A DNA stretch of 64,000 nt, taken from Bin87 sp965243255. Lineage in GTDB: Bacteria; Chloroflexota; Dehalococcoidia; Lucifugimonadales; UBA3495. A program made the position numbers and the translations under genes. The notes beneath the pieces are model-generated. The model saw nothing but the letters and a program-made list of their open reading frames with translations, searched no databases and was not told the DNA's origin. The stretch's first letter is position 1, and every line of letters starts with the position of its first letter. This document shows, one piece after another, positions 8,471 through 16,045 of this stretch. The stretch lies in the NCBI GenBank assembly GCA_965243255.1, contig CBDEUH010000004.1:2542001-2606000 (forward strand), in the 5' to 3' direction.

Positions 8471-8508
8471 TCACCCCAACCCTCTGCCGCCGGGGGAGAG
8501 GGGGTTCT
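8471..8508. repeat. REP-like GC-rich imperfect palindrome
   Basis: The intergenic stretch from TCACCCCAACCCTCTG to GGGGGAGAGGGGGTT forms an imperfect inverted repeat and resembles the short palindromic repeats scattered between genes in many bacteria. It lies just upstream of the GMC gene start. Confidence 0.4.
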
Positions 8509-8517
8509 ACATCCGCA

Positions 8518-8874
8518 CTATCGGGGCAGCAGCGGCTCCAGCTTGTTGAGGAGCGCTTCTACGCGGTCCAGGTCTTCGGCAACGGCGTCGGGGGTGAATT
8601 CGTCCTCGTAAAAGTTCTCGTGGAGCAGGTTAGCCACTCCGAAATCGGCTGTGATGGTGCGGTCGCCCAGTTCCGAGCGCAGACGCCCGATCGCCTGGAA
8701 GTGGTGGCGATGCCGCCCATGCTCCCAGCCCCGCGATTCGGCGACGGCCTTCAGCATTTGGGCTGCGGCTCCCCAGCCCTTCTCGGATGCCTGCCGCACG
8801 TCGCCGGCGGCGAGTTCGGCGCGGGCCTGGGCGAGGAGATGGCGGCTTGAATCTCGGTACTTCTGCGTAGTCAT
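8518..8874 (-). CDS. PaREP1/HEPN-like small protein
   Basis: A 118-residue all-helical protein. The block LAAGDVRQASEKGWGAAAQM followed by LKAVAESRGWEHGRHRHH is typical of PaREP1-type proteins, related to HEPN domains. HEPN proteins are often toxins or RNA-binding partners of small nucleotidyltransferases, but no nucleotidyltransferase gene lies next to it and the RX4-6H catalytic motif is not convincing. The ATG at 8874 is clear. It is divergent from the MFS gene. Confidence 0.65.
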   Translation of the reverse strand: MTTQKYRDSSRHLLAQARAELAAGDVRQASEKGWGAAAQMLKAVAESRGWEHGRHRHHFQAIGRLRSELGDRTITADFGVANLLHENFYEDEFTPDAVAEDLDRVEALLNKLEPLLPR

Positions 8875-8962
8875 GGCCAGATTATTTTACCACCATCCCC
8901 TTGATAGTGGGACGGCAGACGCACTGCGGGAATGCGGGCAGCGGGTGTATCATCCGCCAATC

Positions 8963-10177
8963 GTGAACGTTATCGGGAAATGGGGCGTGTCCCTGGGCTT
9001 CCGGGACTTCCGGCTGCTGTGGGCATCGACGGTGCTGTATTCGCTGGCCACGGGAATGGAGCAGGTGTCGGTGGGGTGGCTCATCTTCGAGCTGACCGGC
9101 TCCGAGTTCATGGTGGGCGTGGGCGCCGGCGCGCGGATGCTGCCCTTCTTTGGGCTGGGGATTCTCTCCGGCGCCATCGCTGACCGCTGGGACCGAAGGG
9201 TGCTGCTGCGAATCGGCACGCTGGGCGCGTCGGTCGCGGCGCTGGTGATGGGCCTGCTGCTGCTCTTTGGGCTGGCCAACGAGTGGGTCATCATCGCCCT
9301 GGTGCTGGCCCTGGGCAGCGCAATGGCCTTCACCATCACGGTGCGGCAGACGTTCACCTACGACATCGTGGGCCAGAGCCACGCCCTGAACGGCCTGGCG
9401 TTGGGCGCGATGGCGATGCAGGGCGGCGGCATCATGGGCTCGCTGGCTTCCGGCGCGATGATTGATCTGCTGGGCCCGGGCTGGCAGTTCATCGCGTCGG
9501 CGGTCTGCTACCTGGGTTCCGCCGCCACCATCCTGGCGATTGCCAATCCGGGGCGCACGCTGCGAACATCTTCGGTATCGGTATTGACGAACCTGGTGGG
9601 TTACGCCCAGGTGGTGCGGGAACACCGTCTGATCCTGGTGCTCATGGTGCTGACGGCGACGACCGAGGTGCTGGGTTTCACGCACATGACCCTGCTTCCG
9701 GTGTTCGCCAAGGAGGTGCTCCACGTCGGCCCCACCGGATTGGGCGTGATGACGGCGGGCCGCCAGGCTGGCGGGTTGCTGGGACTGTGGCTGTTGGCCG
9801 GCCTGGGCGCAACTCGCCGCAAGGGACTGCTGATGTTTGCCACCGCCATCGGCTTCGGCGTCGGGCTGATGGCCTTCTCCCTGGCCGGCAATATCTACAC
9901 CTTCCTGCTGGTGCTGCTCTTCACCAACGCCTGCGCCCACGCCGTGGACACGCTGTACAAGACCCTGATGCAGGACCTGGTGCCCGACGAGGAACGGGGC
10001 CGGGCCATGGGTTCCTGGGTTTTGAGCATCGGGTTTGCCCCGGTGGGGCATGTGGGCGTGGGGGCGCTGGCCGGCGGGGTGGGCGCGCCCATGGCGCTGC
10101 TCATCAACGGCGCTACGCTGGCGGGAATCAGCGTCGTGACCATGCTGGGCCTGCCCCGCATCCGGCGCATGGAGTGA
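8963..10177 (+). CDS. MFS transporter (DHA3/EntS-like exporter)
   Basis: A protein of about 404 residues with roughly a dozen hydrophobic segments. The first is near WASTVLYSLATGMEQVSVGW, and a cytoplasmic loop AIADRWDRRVLLRIG after the second segment is the MFS signature. The halves are joined by a polar stretch around residue 195. It resembles the DHA3 group of drug or siderophore exporters. The frame is open far upstream through the antisense of the PaREP1 gene, so the start is uncertain; I chose the GTG at 8963, with a GTG at 8945 as alternative. No strong ribosome binding site is visible. Confidence 0.85.
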   Translation: MNVIGKWGVSLGFRDFRLLWASTVLYSLATGMEQVSVGWLIFELTGSEFMVGVGAGARMLPFFGLGILSGAIADRWDRRVLLRIGTLGASVAALVMGLLLLFGLANEWVIIALVLALGSAMAFTITVRQTFTYDIVGQSHALNGLALGAMAMQGGGIMGSLASGAMIDLLGPGWQFIASAVCYLGSAATILAIANPGRTLRTSSVSVLTNLVGYAQVVREHRLILVLMVLTATTEVLGFTHMTLLPVFAKEVLHVGPTGLGVMTAGRQAGGLLGLWLLAGLGATRRKGLLMFATAIGFGVGLMAFSLAGNIYTFLLVLLFTNACAHAVDTLYKTLMQDLVPDEERGRAMGSWVLSIGFAPVGHVGVGALAGGVGAPMALLINGATLAGISVVTMLGLPRIRRME

Positions 10178-10240
10178 GCTAGAGGCGCTGCGTAACGGCC
10201 GGCCCGGATGCCCTCATCGAGGCCCTTCGGCAAGCGACGC

Positions 10241-10463
10241 TCAGCAGTCCGGCAGTTCGGTGATAGTAACGGCGCCGGAGGGTTGGAAATCTATGGACAG
10301 ATTGTTGCCCAGAGCAGGCCGATGCCGATCAGCGGAGTAACGTCCGTTTCCAGTATTTCAATTCCCCGGTAAATCCCGTGTCCAGATATGCTTCCGTCCA
10401 TCTGTGCTGTCCTGTATCGTCGATTAACACCACAGTGATGGACGGGTGGCGCATTGGATTCAC
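10241..10463 (-). pseudogene. Decayed clan AA (retropepsin-like) aspartic protease
   Basis: Frame by frame the minus strand holds pieces of a small aspartic protease. From the GTG at 10463 or ATG at 10455 it reads MRHPSITVVLIDDTG and then AYLDTGFTGELKYW, the catalytic DTG motif, then hits a stop. In a second frame the C-terminal part follows at once, reading EILETDVTPLIGIGLLW. A one-base shift then gives NNLSIDFQPSGAVTITELP before TGA at 10241-10243. About 74 codons remain of some 120, so roughly 40-50 middle codons are deleted and two frame breaks exist. It lies 28 bases behind the small gene at 10492-10749, the order seen in paired families. Confidence 0.7.
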
Positions 10464-10491
10464 GCTGCCACTAATCACTGCCACACTTCTG

Positions 10492-10749
10492 CTAAAGGCC
10501 GTAGGACATATATGCCGCCGGGAACCCGACCCGGAACGTGTACACGTCGGCGTCGGGCAGCCGGTTCAGCAGCCGCCGCGCCGCTTTGTGGTGGTATTCG
10601 TCCAGTTCCCAGTCCTCGCTGTCCAGGTCAACGGACAGGAAGCAGCCGATGGGTTCTTCCGCGCCTTTCAGCGTGGGGCGCACTTTTTCCTCGTAGACTC
10701 GCTTGCCGAAGGCTTCCGCGTCCTCCGGAGTGATTTCCCGTCGCGCCAT
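10492..10749 (-). CDS. Small conserved protein, partner-type of retropepsin-like proteases
   Basis: An 85-residue soluble protein. Its layout, ITPEDAEAFGKRVYEEKVRP then GCFLSVDLDSEDWELDEY, AARRLLNRLPDADVYTFRVG and a short tail, matches a family I recall from cyanobacteria and Chloroflexi encoded just upstream of small aspartic proteases. No function is established to my knowledge. Here the protease gene behind it is decayed, so the protein may be orphaned. It has no membrane segment or DNA-binding motif. The ATG at 10749 is preceded by a GGGAGAC site. Confidence 0.65.
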   Translation of the reverse strand: MARREITPEDAEAFGKRVYEEKVRPTLKGAEEPIGCFLSVDLDSEDWELDEYHHKAARRLLNRLPDADVYTFRVGFPAAYMSYGL

Positions 10750-11158
10750 GGCTATGTCTCCCTACCTTGCTGCGCCGATTCCTTTTTGCCGGCTGTGCAC
10801 AAAGGTTAGCACAATGACGCATCTGCCGCATGGAGTGAGGGTTGCTGACACTTCCCCCTTGCACCTGCTATGCGCACATCTGTACTATGTTAACCGGCTA
10901 TCCTAATCCATCTCGCCACCCAGGCCCAGAGTCATCCAATGCCCACTTCCAATAATCGCAAAAGCCGCTCTCCCAAATCCTCTCACCAGCCTCTCAAAAT
11001 CCGCGAAATCGCCCCCAAAACCCCTCTCCCGACTCCCATTCTGCCCCCCGACCCACCGCCAGCCCTACTTGGATTGGAGGAAATGAGAGGAAACGAGAGG
11101 GAAATCGACTTTTCCGCCGTCAATTGAGTTCTGATTCTGATAATCACGAGGTAACCCC
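10750..11158. other. 409-base stretch with at most one doubtful small ORF
   Basis: No recognisable gene. A 62-codon frame on the plus strand (10939-11127) is rich in Pro, Lys and Ser and ends 31 bases before the next gene. Its low-complexity phrases such as CTCAAAATCCGCGAAATC look more like intergenic repeat than protein. The purine-rich GAGAGGAAACGAGAGGGAAATC at its end may belong to the leader of the gene at 11159. Confidence 0.4.
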
Positions 11159-11524
11159 ATGACCATCGACCAACTCCGCCGCCGCATCCACGCCCTCAAG
11201 CGTCGGTTCGCCCGCGAAATCGACATCGTCAAGGCCCGACGCGTCGCCGAAGCCGTCGCCAACGACTGGCGGCACTCCATCCCTCCCGAAAATCACCACG
11301 TCATCCAGCGCTTCGCCGACGCCGGCCTCCGCTCCGACACCTACGGCAACCTCGCCGAATACCTGGACGAAAGCCGACGCAAGGACGAAATCCCCTACCC
11401 CGACGTCATGGTCTGCAATCTGCTCCGCTATGCCTGGAGCCACCGCTACGACCGGCTCCTCGACTGGGACCTTCCGCCCCAGGAGCCTCTGTACGGTTGC
11501 CCCAATCTGCCGGCGTGGGTATGA
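11159..11524 (+). CDS. Hypothetical protein with unusual codon use
   Basis: A 121-residue protein I do not recognise. The N-terminus MTIDQLRRRIHALKRRFARE is a strongly basic, probably helical or coiled segment; the C-terminal half is acidic and aromatic, ending PPQEPLYGCPNLPAWV. Leu is written almost always CTC and most codons end in C, unlike flanking genes that prefer CTG. That difference suggests arrival by transfer or membership of a mobile gene family. An AATCACGAGGTAACCCC leader supplies a GAGGT binding site. Soluble, no known motif. Confidence 0.6.
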   Translation: MTIDQLRRRIHALKRRFAREIDIVKARRVAEAVANDWRHSIPPENHHVIQRFADAGLRSDTYGNLAEYLDESRRKDEIPYPDVMVCNLLRYAWSHRYDRLLDWDLPPQEPLYGCPNLPAWV

Positions 11525-11601
11525 TAGGCGCCGCTGCATCCGAAACAAGGCGATGGCCGCACATGACTTGGCCAGGCCGGCAGCAGATAACGGAGTAAAA
11601 C

Positions 11602-11835
11602 ATGGCAGTGGGAAGCACTTACAAGGTAGTTGAGCTGGTCGGCTCTTCCAGCGACGGCATCCAGGAGGCCCTGGACGGAGCCATCGCCCGCGCCGCCCAG
11701 ACCATCCGCAACCTGGACTGGTTCGAGGTCAAGGAAATCCGCGGCACCATCGAGGACGGACGGGCCAACTGGTACCAGGTCAAGGTCGGCGTCGGCTTCC
11801 GCGTGGACTCCGGCGAGGACATCAGGGAAGACTAG
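11602..11835 (+). CDS. Dodecin family flavin-storage protein
   Basis: A 77-residue dodecin. The pattern MAVGSTYKVVELVGSSSDG, then IARAAQTIRNLDWFEVKEIRG and WYQVKVGVGFRV, is the complete fold, including the Trp that sandwiches flavin in the dodecameric shell. Dodecins bind pairs of flavins and buffer them or protect the cell from light-driven damage. It is the first gene of a plus-strand run with a luciferase-like flavin enzyme two genes later, a sensible setting. The RidA gene starts 15 bases after its stop. Confidence 0.92.
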   Translation: MAVGSTYKVVELVGSSSDGIQEALDGAIARAAQTIRNLDWFEVKEIRGTIEDGRANWYQVKVGVGFRVDSGEDIRED

Positions 11836-11850
11836 GCAAGGAGCGTTTTC

Positions 11851-12321
11851 ATGTCCGAGATTGAGAACAAGCTAAAGGAACTGGGCTACGAACTGCCCCC
11901 GCCACGAGCGCCGGGAGCCGGCAATATCATCCCATTCGTGCGGACGGGAAACCTGGTGTTCCTGTCCGGCACCGGCCCGGGCCTGCCCGGCGGCGGGCTG
12001 CTCCACACCGGCAAGCTGGGCGCCGACCTGACCGTTGAACAGGGATACGACTGCGCGCGCCAGACCATGCTGAACCTGCTGACCAACCTGAAGGGCGCAA
12101 TCGGCGACCTGGACAAGGTGAGCCACATCGTCAAGCTGCTGTGCATGGTCAACTCGGCGCCGGACTTCGCCGGGCCTCCCCTGGTGGCCAACGGAGCGTC
12201 GGACCTGCTCATCGAGCTGTACGGCGAGCGGGGACGGCACGCCCGTTCCGCCGTAGGCATGGCCACGCTGCCCGGCGGGATGCCCATTGAGATTGAGATG
12301 ATTGTCGAGGTCGCAGACTAG
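11851..12321 (+). CDS. RidA family protein (copy 1)
   Basis: A 156-residue member of the RidA/YjgF/Rid superfamily, which hydrolyses reactive enamine or imine intermediates made by pyridoxal-phosphate enzymes. Visible marks are the N-terminal LKELGYELPPP, VRTGNLVFLSGTGP near residue 30, the GKLGADLTVEQGY block and the terminal MPIEIEMIVEVAD. The longer N-terminus is that of the YjgH/Rid6-7-like branch. It sits in a tight operon (dodecin 15 bases before, LLM oxidoreductase 4 bases after) and has a paralogue at 14559-15026. Confidence 0.88.
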   Translation: MSEIENKLKELGYELPPPRAPGAGNIIPFVRTGNLVFLSGTGPGLPGGGLLHTGKLGADLTVEQGYDCARQTMLNLLTNLKGAIGDLDKVSHIVKLLCMVNSAPDFAGPPLVANGASDLLIELYGERGRHARSAVGMATLPGGMPIEIEMIVEVAD

Positions 12322-12325
12322 CGAT

Positions 12326-13288
12326 ATGGCGCTGGCAGACAACTTCGGCGTGCTGCTGCCCACCCGGGGCGTGCTGGTGTACGCCGGCAGCGGCGGCCCC
12401 AAGGTGGAACAGACCTGGCAGATGGCCGAGACCGCCGAGCGCGCCGGCTATGATTCGGTGTGGGTGGGGGACAGCGTAACCTCCAAGCCCCGGCTGGAGC
12501 CGCTGACGGCCATGGCGGCCATCGCCGTTCGTACCAATCGGGTCAAGATTGGCACCGCCGTGCTGCTCAACGCGCTGCGGCATCCGGTGCACCTGGCCCA
12601 CGCCGCCGCGACTATCGACAACATCGCCGGCGGGCGGACCATCCTGGGCCTGGGCGCCGGGCGCGGCAACAATCAGATGTTCATCGACGAGCACGCCGCC
12701 GTGGGCGTTCCCATCACGGAACGCGCGCCCCGCATGGAGGAAAGCATCCGCGTGATGCGCGCGCTGTGGACGGGCGAGGCGGTGAGCAATGACGGCGAGT
12801 TCTACCCGCTGGATAAGGTGCAGCTGGAACCCCGGCCCGTGCAGCCGTCCATCCCCCTGTGGATATCCAGCAACTGGGTGCGCCGGGGCCTGGCCCGGGT
12901 TGCCCAGCAGGGCGACGCCTGGATAACCAACGTGCCATCGCCGGAGCTGTTCAGCCAATGCTGGGAGCGGATTGAGCAGGAGGCCGGAGAAGCGGGCAGG
13001 GACGCGTCGGAAATAGGTCGCTGCCTGTACATATCGGTGAACCTGAAGGACGACGCCGACGATGCCCTGGCCGAGGGTGACGCCTTCATGCGGGCCTATT
13101 ACAGCATTCCCTACGACGTCATCAGCAAACAGCTGCTGTGCGTGTTCGGGCCGCCCCAGGGCTGCATTGACGCCATCAAGGCTTACCAGGACAGCGGGGC
13201 CGATTATTTCATCGTCCGGTTCGCCTCGCCGGACCAGATGGGGCAGCTGGCCCGGTTCACCGAGGAAGTGCTGCCTCACGTCGGCTGA
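12326..13288 (+). CDS. LLM class (luciferase-like) flavin/F420-dependent oxidoreductase
   Basis: A 320-residue TIM-barrel protein of the luciferase-like monooxygenase family. Typical segments are AERAGYDSVWVGDSV near residue 37, RVKIGTAVLLNALRHPV near residue 72, TIDNIAGGRTILGLGAGRG near residue 94 and the EFYPLDKVQLEPRPVQPSIPLW stretch in two parts near residue 155. The cofactor may be FMN or F420. The ATG at 12326 lies four bases after the RidA stop and is preferred over a frame extension into that gene. Neighbouring RidA and aminotransferase genes suggest a shared nitrogen-compound pathway. Confidence 0.88.
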   Translation: MALADNFGVLLPTRGVLVYAGSGGPKVEQTWQMAETAERAGYDSVWVGDSVTSKPRLEPLTAMAAIAVRTNRVKIGTAVLLNALRHPVHLAHAAATIDNIAGGRTILGLGAGRGNNQMFIDEHAAVGVPITERAPRMEESIRVMRALWTGEAVSNDGEFYPLDKVQLEPRPVQPSIPLWISSNWVRRGLARVAQQGDAWITNVPSPELFSQCWERIEQEAGEAGRDASEIGRCLYISVNLKDDADDALAEGDAFMRAYYSIPYDVISKQLLCVFGPPQGCIDAIKAYQDSGADYFIVRFASPDQMGQLARFTEEVLPHVG

Positions 13289-13318
13289 CGGAGGGCGGCA
13301 ACAGCGGAGGAGCAGGCA

Positions 13319-14524
13319 ATGGCAGAGACAGGATTGGACTATTCCGCGCTGTTCAACCGGGGCCTGCCGGCGCCGGCGACGCCCTGGGAGGGCCACCCCA
13401 GGTACAACTTCATCGGCGGGCACAGCGACCCGGACATGGTGCCAGTGGAGGAGTTCATCGAGTCCGCGGCCCGGGTGTTCCGCGGGGATCCCCGGAACAT
13501 CTCCATGTACAACTTTTCCGGCGGGCCGCAAGGCATCTTGCCCCTGCGTCAGTTCCTGGTGGACAAGCTGGCGGAGCATCGGGGCATCGACACCACCATC
13601 GACGACGTGCTGATTACCTCCGGCTCCGGCCAGGGCATCGAGCTGATCAACGAAATCCTGCTGGAGGAGGGCGATACCGTAATCGTTGAAGCGTTCAGCT
13701 TCTCCGGGGCGCTGGGCAACTTGCGACGCCGCAAGGTCAACATCGTCGCCGTGGAGCTGGACCAGGACGGGATGCGCATGGACCATCTGGCCCAACTGCT
13801 GGAAGACCTGCGGAACCGGGGAGTGCGTCCCAAGTACATCTACACCATCCCCACCCTGCAGAACCCCACAGGCACGGTGCTGACCATGGAACGACGGTGG
13901 CGGCTGCTGGAGCTGAGCCAGGAATACGGCGTGCCCATCTTTGAGGACGAATGCTACGCCGATCTGATTTTCGAGGGGGAGTACGAGAACGCCATCCGGG
14001 CCCTGGACGACTCCAACCGGGTGCTGCACATCGGCTCATTCTCCAAGACGCTGGGGCCGGGCACGCGGTTGGGCTACGTGGTGGCGTCCTGGGAGGTGAT
14101 GAGCCGGCTGCTGTCTCGCAAGGGCGACGGCGGCACCGGCGTCATGGACCAGATGATTGTGGGCGACTACTTCACCAACCACTACGAAGACCACATCCTG
14201 GAGATGCGCGCGGCCTTGCAGCGCAAGTGCGACACGCTCAGCAGCGCGCTGCGGGAGTCCTTCGGGCCGAGCGTGGAGTTTGACGTTCCCCGCGGCGGGA
14301 TGTACCTGTGGGTCAAGCTGCCTGACGGCGTTGACTCGCGAGACCTGGCCGGGCCGGCGCTGCGGGAAGGCATCGCGTTCAACCCCGGGCCGGAATGGTC
14401 GGCCGACCCGGACGCCGCCGCACGGTACATCCGGCTCTGCTTCGCCCTGCCCTCCGAGGGGGAAATATGGGAGGGGATCGGAAAGCTGGCCGAGGTGCTC
14501 CGGCGGGAGGGCGCGCTGCCCTGA
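13319..14524 (+). CDS. PLP-dependent class I/II aminotransferase (LysN/MocR-domain type)
   Basis: A 401-residue fold-type I aminotransferase. It has the TSGSGQGIELI cofactor-phosphate loop near residue 98, IPTLQNPTG near residue 180, the Asp region FEDECYADL near residue 210 and the Schiff-base Lys in GSFSKTLGPGTRLGY near residue 242. The sequence is closest to 2-aminoadipate aminotransferase and to the aminotransferase half of MocR regulators, but there is no N-terminal winged helix. GGAGGAG lies a few bases before the ATG. RidA genes on either side of this cluster suggest the enamine products are hydrolysed locally. Confidence 0.9.
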   Translation: MAETGLDYSALFNRGLPAPATPWEGHPRYNFIGGHSDPDMVPVEEFIESAARVFRGDPRNISMYNFSGGPQGILPLRQFLVDKLAEHRGIDTTIDDVLITSGSGQGIELINEILLEEGDTVIVEAFSFSGALGNLRRRKVNIVAVELDQDGMRMDHLAQLLEDLRNRGVRPKYIYTIPTLQNPTGTVLTMERRWRLLELSQEYGVPIFEDECYADLIFEGEYENAIRALDDSNRVLHIGSFSKTLGPGTRLGYVVASWEVMSRLLSRKGDGGTGVMDQMIVGDYFTNHYEDHILEMRAALQRKCDTLSSALRESFGPSVEFDVPRGGMYLWVKLPDGVDSRDLAGPALREGIAFNPGPEWSADPDAAARYIRLCFALPSEGEIWEGIGKLAEVLRREGALP

Positions 14525-14558
14525 CGTCGTTGACGCGGTCGCAGGAGGCAAAATCGCA

Positions 14559-15026
14559 ATGGCGGAAGTTGAAGCAAAGCTGCGTGAATTGGGCTGCGAG
14601 CTGCCGCCGCCGCCGGACCCGGTGGGCAATTACCTGCCCCTGGCCCGCAGCGGCAACGTGATGTGGCTGGCCGGGGTCGGGTCGCGTATGGCCACGGGGG
14701 AGGCCATCGCCGGCAAGCTAGGGGCCGACCTGACGGTGGAGCAGGGCTACGAGGCGGCGCGCTGGGCGGCCTTGAACCTGCTGGCCCGGATGAAGGCGGA
14801 GCTGGGCGACCTGGATCGGGTTACGCGCATTCTGAAGGTGGTGGGCATGGTGAATTCAGCGCCCACTTTCACCCAGCAGGCGGCGGTGGTGGACGGCGCG
14901 TCGGACCTGTTTGTGGCCCTGTATGGCGAGCGGGGTCGGCACGCCCGCTCGGCGCCGGGGATGGCTGCGCTGCCCGGCGATACGGCGGTCATCTGCGACT
15001 GCGTGATTGAGGTGGACGGGGGTTAG
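14559..15026 (+). CDS. RidA family protein (copy 2)
   Basis: A 155-residue RidA-type protein paralogous to the one at 11851-12321. Both share the LRELGCELPPP / LKELGYELPPP start, the GKLGADLTVEQGYE block and the NGASD or DGASDLF(V) segment before LYGERGRHARSA. The frame is open far upstream over the aminotransferase in another frame, but the ATG at 14559 has AGGAGG (14543-14548) ten bases before it and gives a protein of the right length. The stop overlaps the convergent ABC ATPase gene by four bases. Confidence 0.88.
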   Translation: MAEVEAKLRELGCELPPPPDPVGNYLPLARSGNVMWLAGVGSRMATGEAIAGKLGADLTVEQGYEAARWAALNLLARMKAELGDLDRVTRILKVVGMVNSAPTFTQQAAVVDGASDLFVALYGERGRHARSAPGMAALPGDTAVICDCVIEVDGG

Positions 15027-16045
15027 GCCAGGTAGCAGGCGACCCAGTGGCCCGGGGCTTTTTCCTCGGCCGGCGGGTGGGGTTCGTTCCGGCAGAGGTC
15101 GGTAGCCAGCGGGCAACGGTCGTAGAAACGGCAACGCCGGGGCGGGTTCACCGGTAGGGAGAGATCGCCCAGGATCTCCGGCGGTTCGCGGCGGCGCAGG
15201 GGGTCGGGACTGGGCACCGCCGACAGCAGGGCGCGGGTGTAGGGATGCAACGGGTTGCGCAGCAGTTCCTCGGTGTCCGCCAGCTCCACGATCTTGCCCA
15301 GGTACATCACGGCGATACGGTGGCACATGTACCGGGCCACCGCCAGGTCGTGGGTTATGTACAGGTAGGCGATGCCCAGGCGTTCGGCCAGTTGCTGCAT
15401 CAGCAACATGATTGCCGTGCGGCTGGACACGTCCAGCATGGAGGTCGGTTCGTCAGCCAGGACGAAGGACGGGCCGATGACCAGGGCGCGGGCAATGGCC
15501 ACGCGCTGACGCTGGCCGCCGGAGAGTTCGTGAGGCCGGCGGAACAGGAACGTGCCGGGCGGGGTCAGGCCGACCAGGGCGAGGATTTCGGAGACGCGGT
15601 CCAGCCGTTCCTGCACGTGGCCGATGCCCTGCACCACCAGGGGCTCGGCGATGGTGTCGTACACCGTGCGGCGGGGGTTCATGGACTCGTAGGGGTCCTG
15701 GAAAATCATCTGAACCTGGCGCCGGAACATCCGCAGTTGTCGGCCGCGGATGTCGGATGCGTCCACGAATGCCGACAGGTGAGGGCCGATAGCCGGCGGG
15801 GGGAACTGGTAGGTGATGCTCCCGTGGGTGGGTTCGAGCAGCTTGACCAGCAACTTGCCGACGGTGGTCTTGCCGCAGCCGGATTCACCGACCAGGCCCA
15901 GGCTCTCCCCGGCGTTCATGCGGAAGGATACGTCGTCAACGGCGTGGATGAAGCCGGTGGGCTTGCGGAACAGGCCGCCGCCGATGGGGAAGCGCTTGTG
16001 CAGGCCGTCAACGGCGAGCAGGGGCCCACGGTCAGGACTGATCAC
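15023..16045 (-). CDS. Oligopeptide/dipeptide ABC transporter ATP-binding protein (DppF/OppF type)
   Basis: A 340-residue ATPase with Walker A GESGCGKTTVGK near residue 56, the signature LSGGQRQRVAIARAL near residue 174, Walker B FVLADEPTS and the H-loop YITHD. The C-terminal extension with NPLHPYTRALLSAVP and the cysteine-bearing CRFYDRCPLATDLC segment is specific to peptide/nickel ABC systems and may bind an Fe-S cluster, as reported for OppD-type proteins. Translation starts at a GTG that overlaps the previous ATPase gene by 14 bases. It is the last gene of the five-gene importer operon. Confidence 0.93.
   Translation of the reverse strand: MISPDRGPLLAVDGLHKRFPIGGGLFRKPTGFIHAVDDVSFRMNAGESLGLVGESGCGKTTVGKLLVKLLEPTHGSITYQFPPPAIGPHLSAFVDASDIRGRQLRMFRRQVQMIFQDPYESMNPRRTVYDTIAEPLVVQGIGHVQERLDRVSEILALVGLTPPGTFLFRRPHELSGGQRQRVAIARALVIGPSFVLADEPTSMLDVSSRTAIMLLMQQLAERLGIAYLYITHDLAVARYMCHRIAVMYLGKIVELADTEELLRNPLHPYTRALLSAVPSPDPLRRREPPEILGDLSLPVNPPRRCRFYDRCPLATDLCRNEPHPPAEEKAPGHWVACYLA

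Noticed and set aside
10939..11127. 62-codon plus-strand ORF as a real gene
   Set aside because: Low-complexity text with repeated AAATCCGCGAAATC-type phrases and no binding site; kept only as part of a described spacer.
12209..14029. A 606-codon minus-strand frame
   Set aside because: It lies opposite the LLM and aminotransferase genes, which have full motifs and ribosome binding sites.
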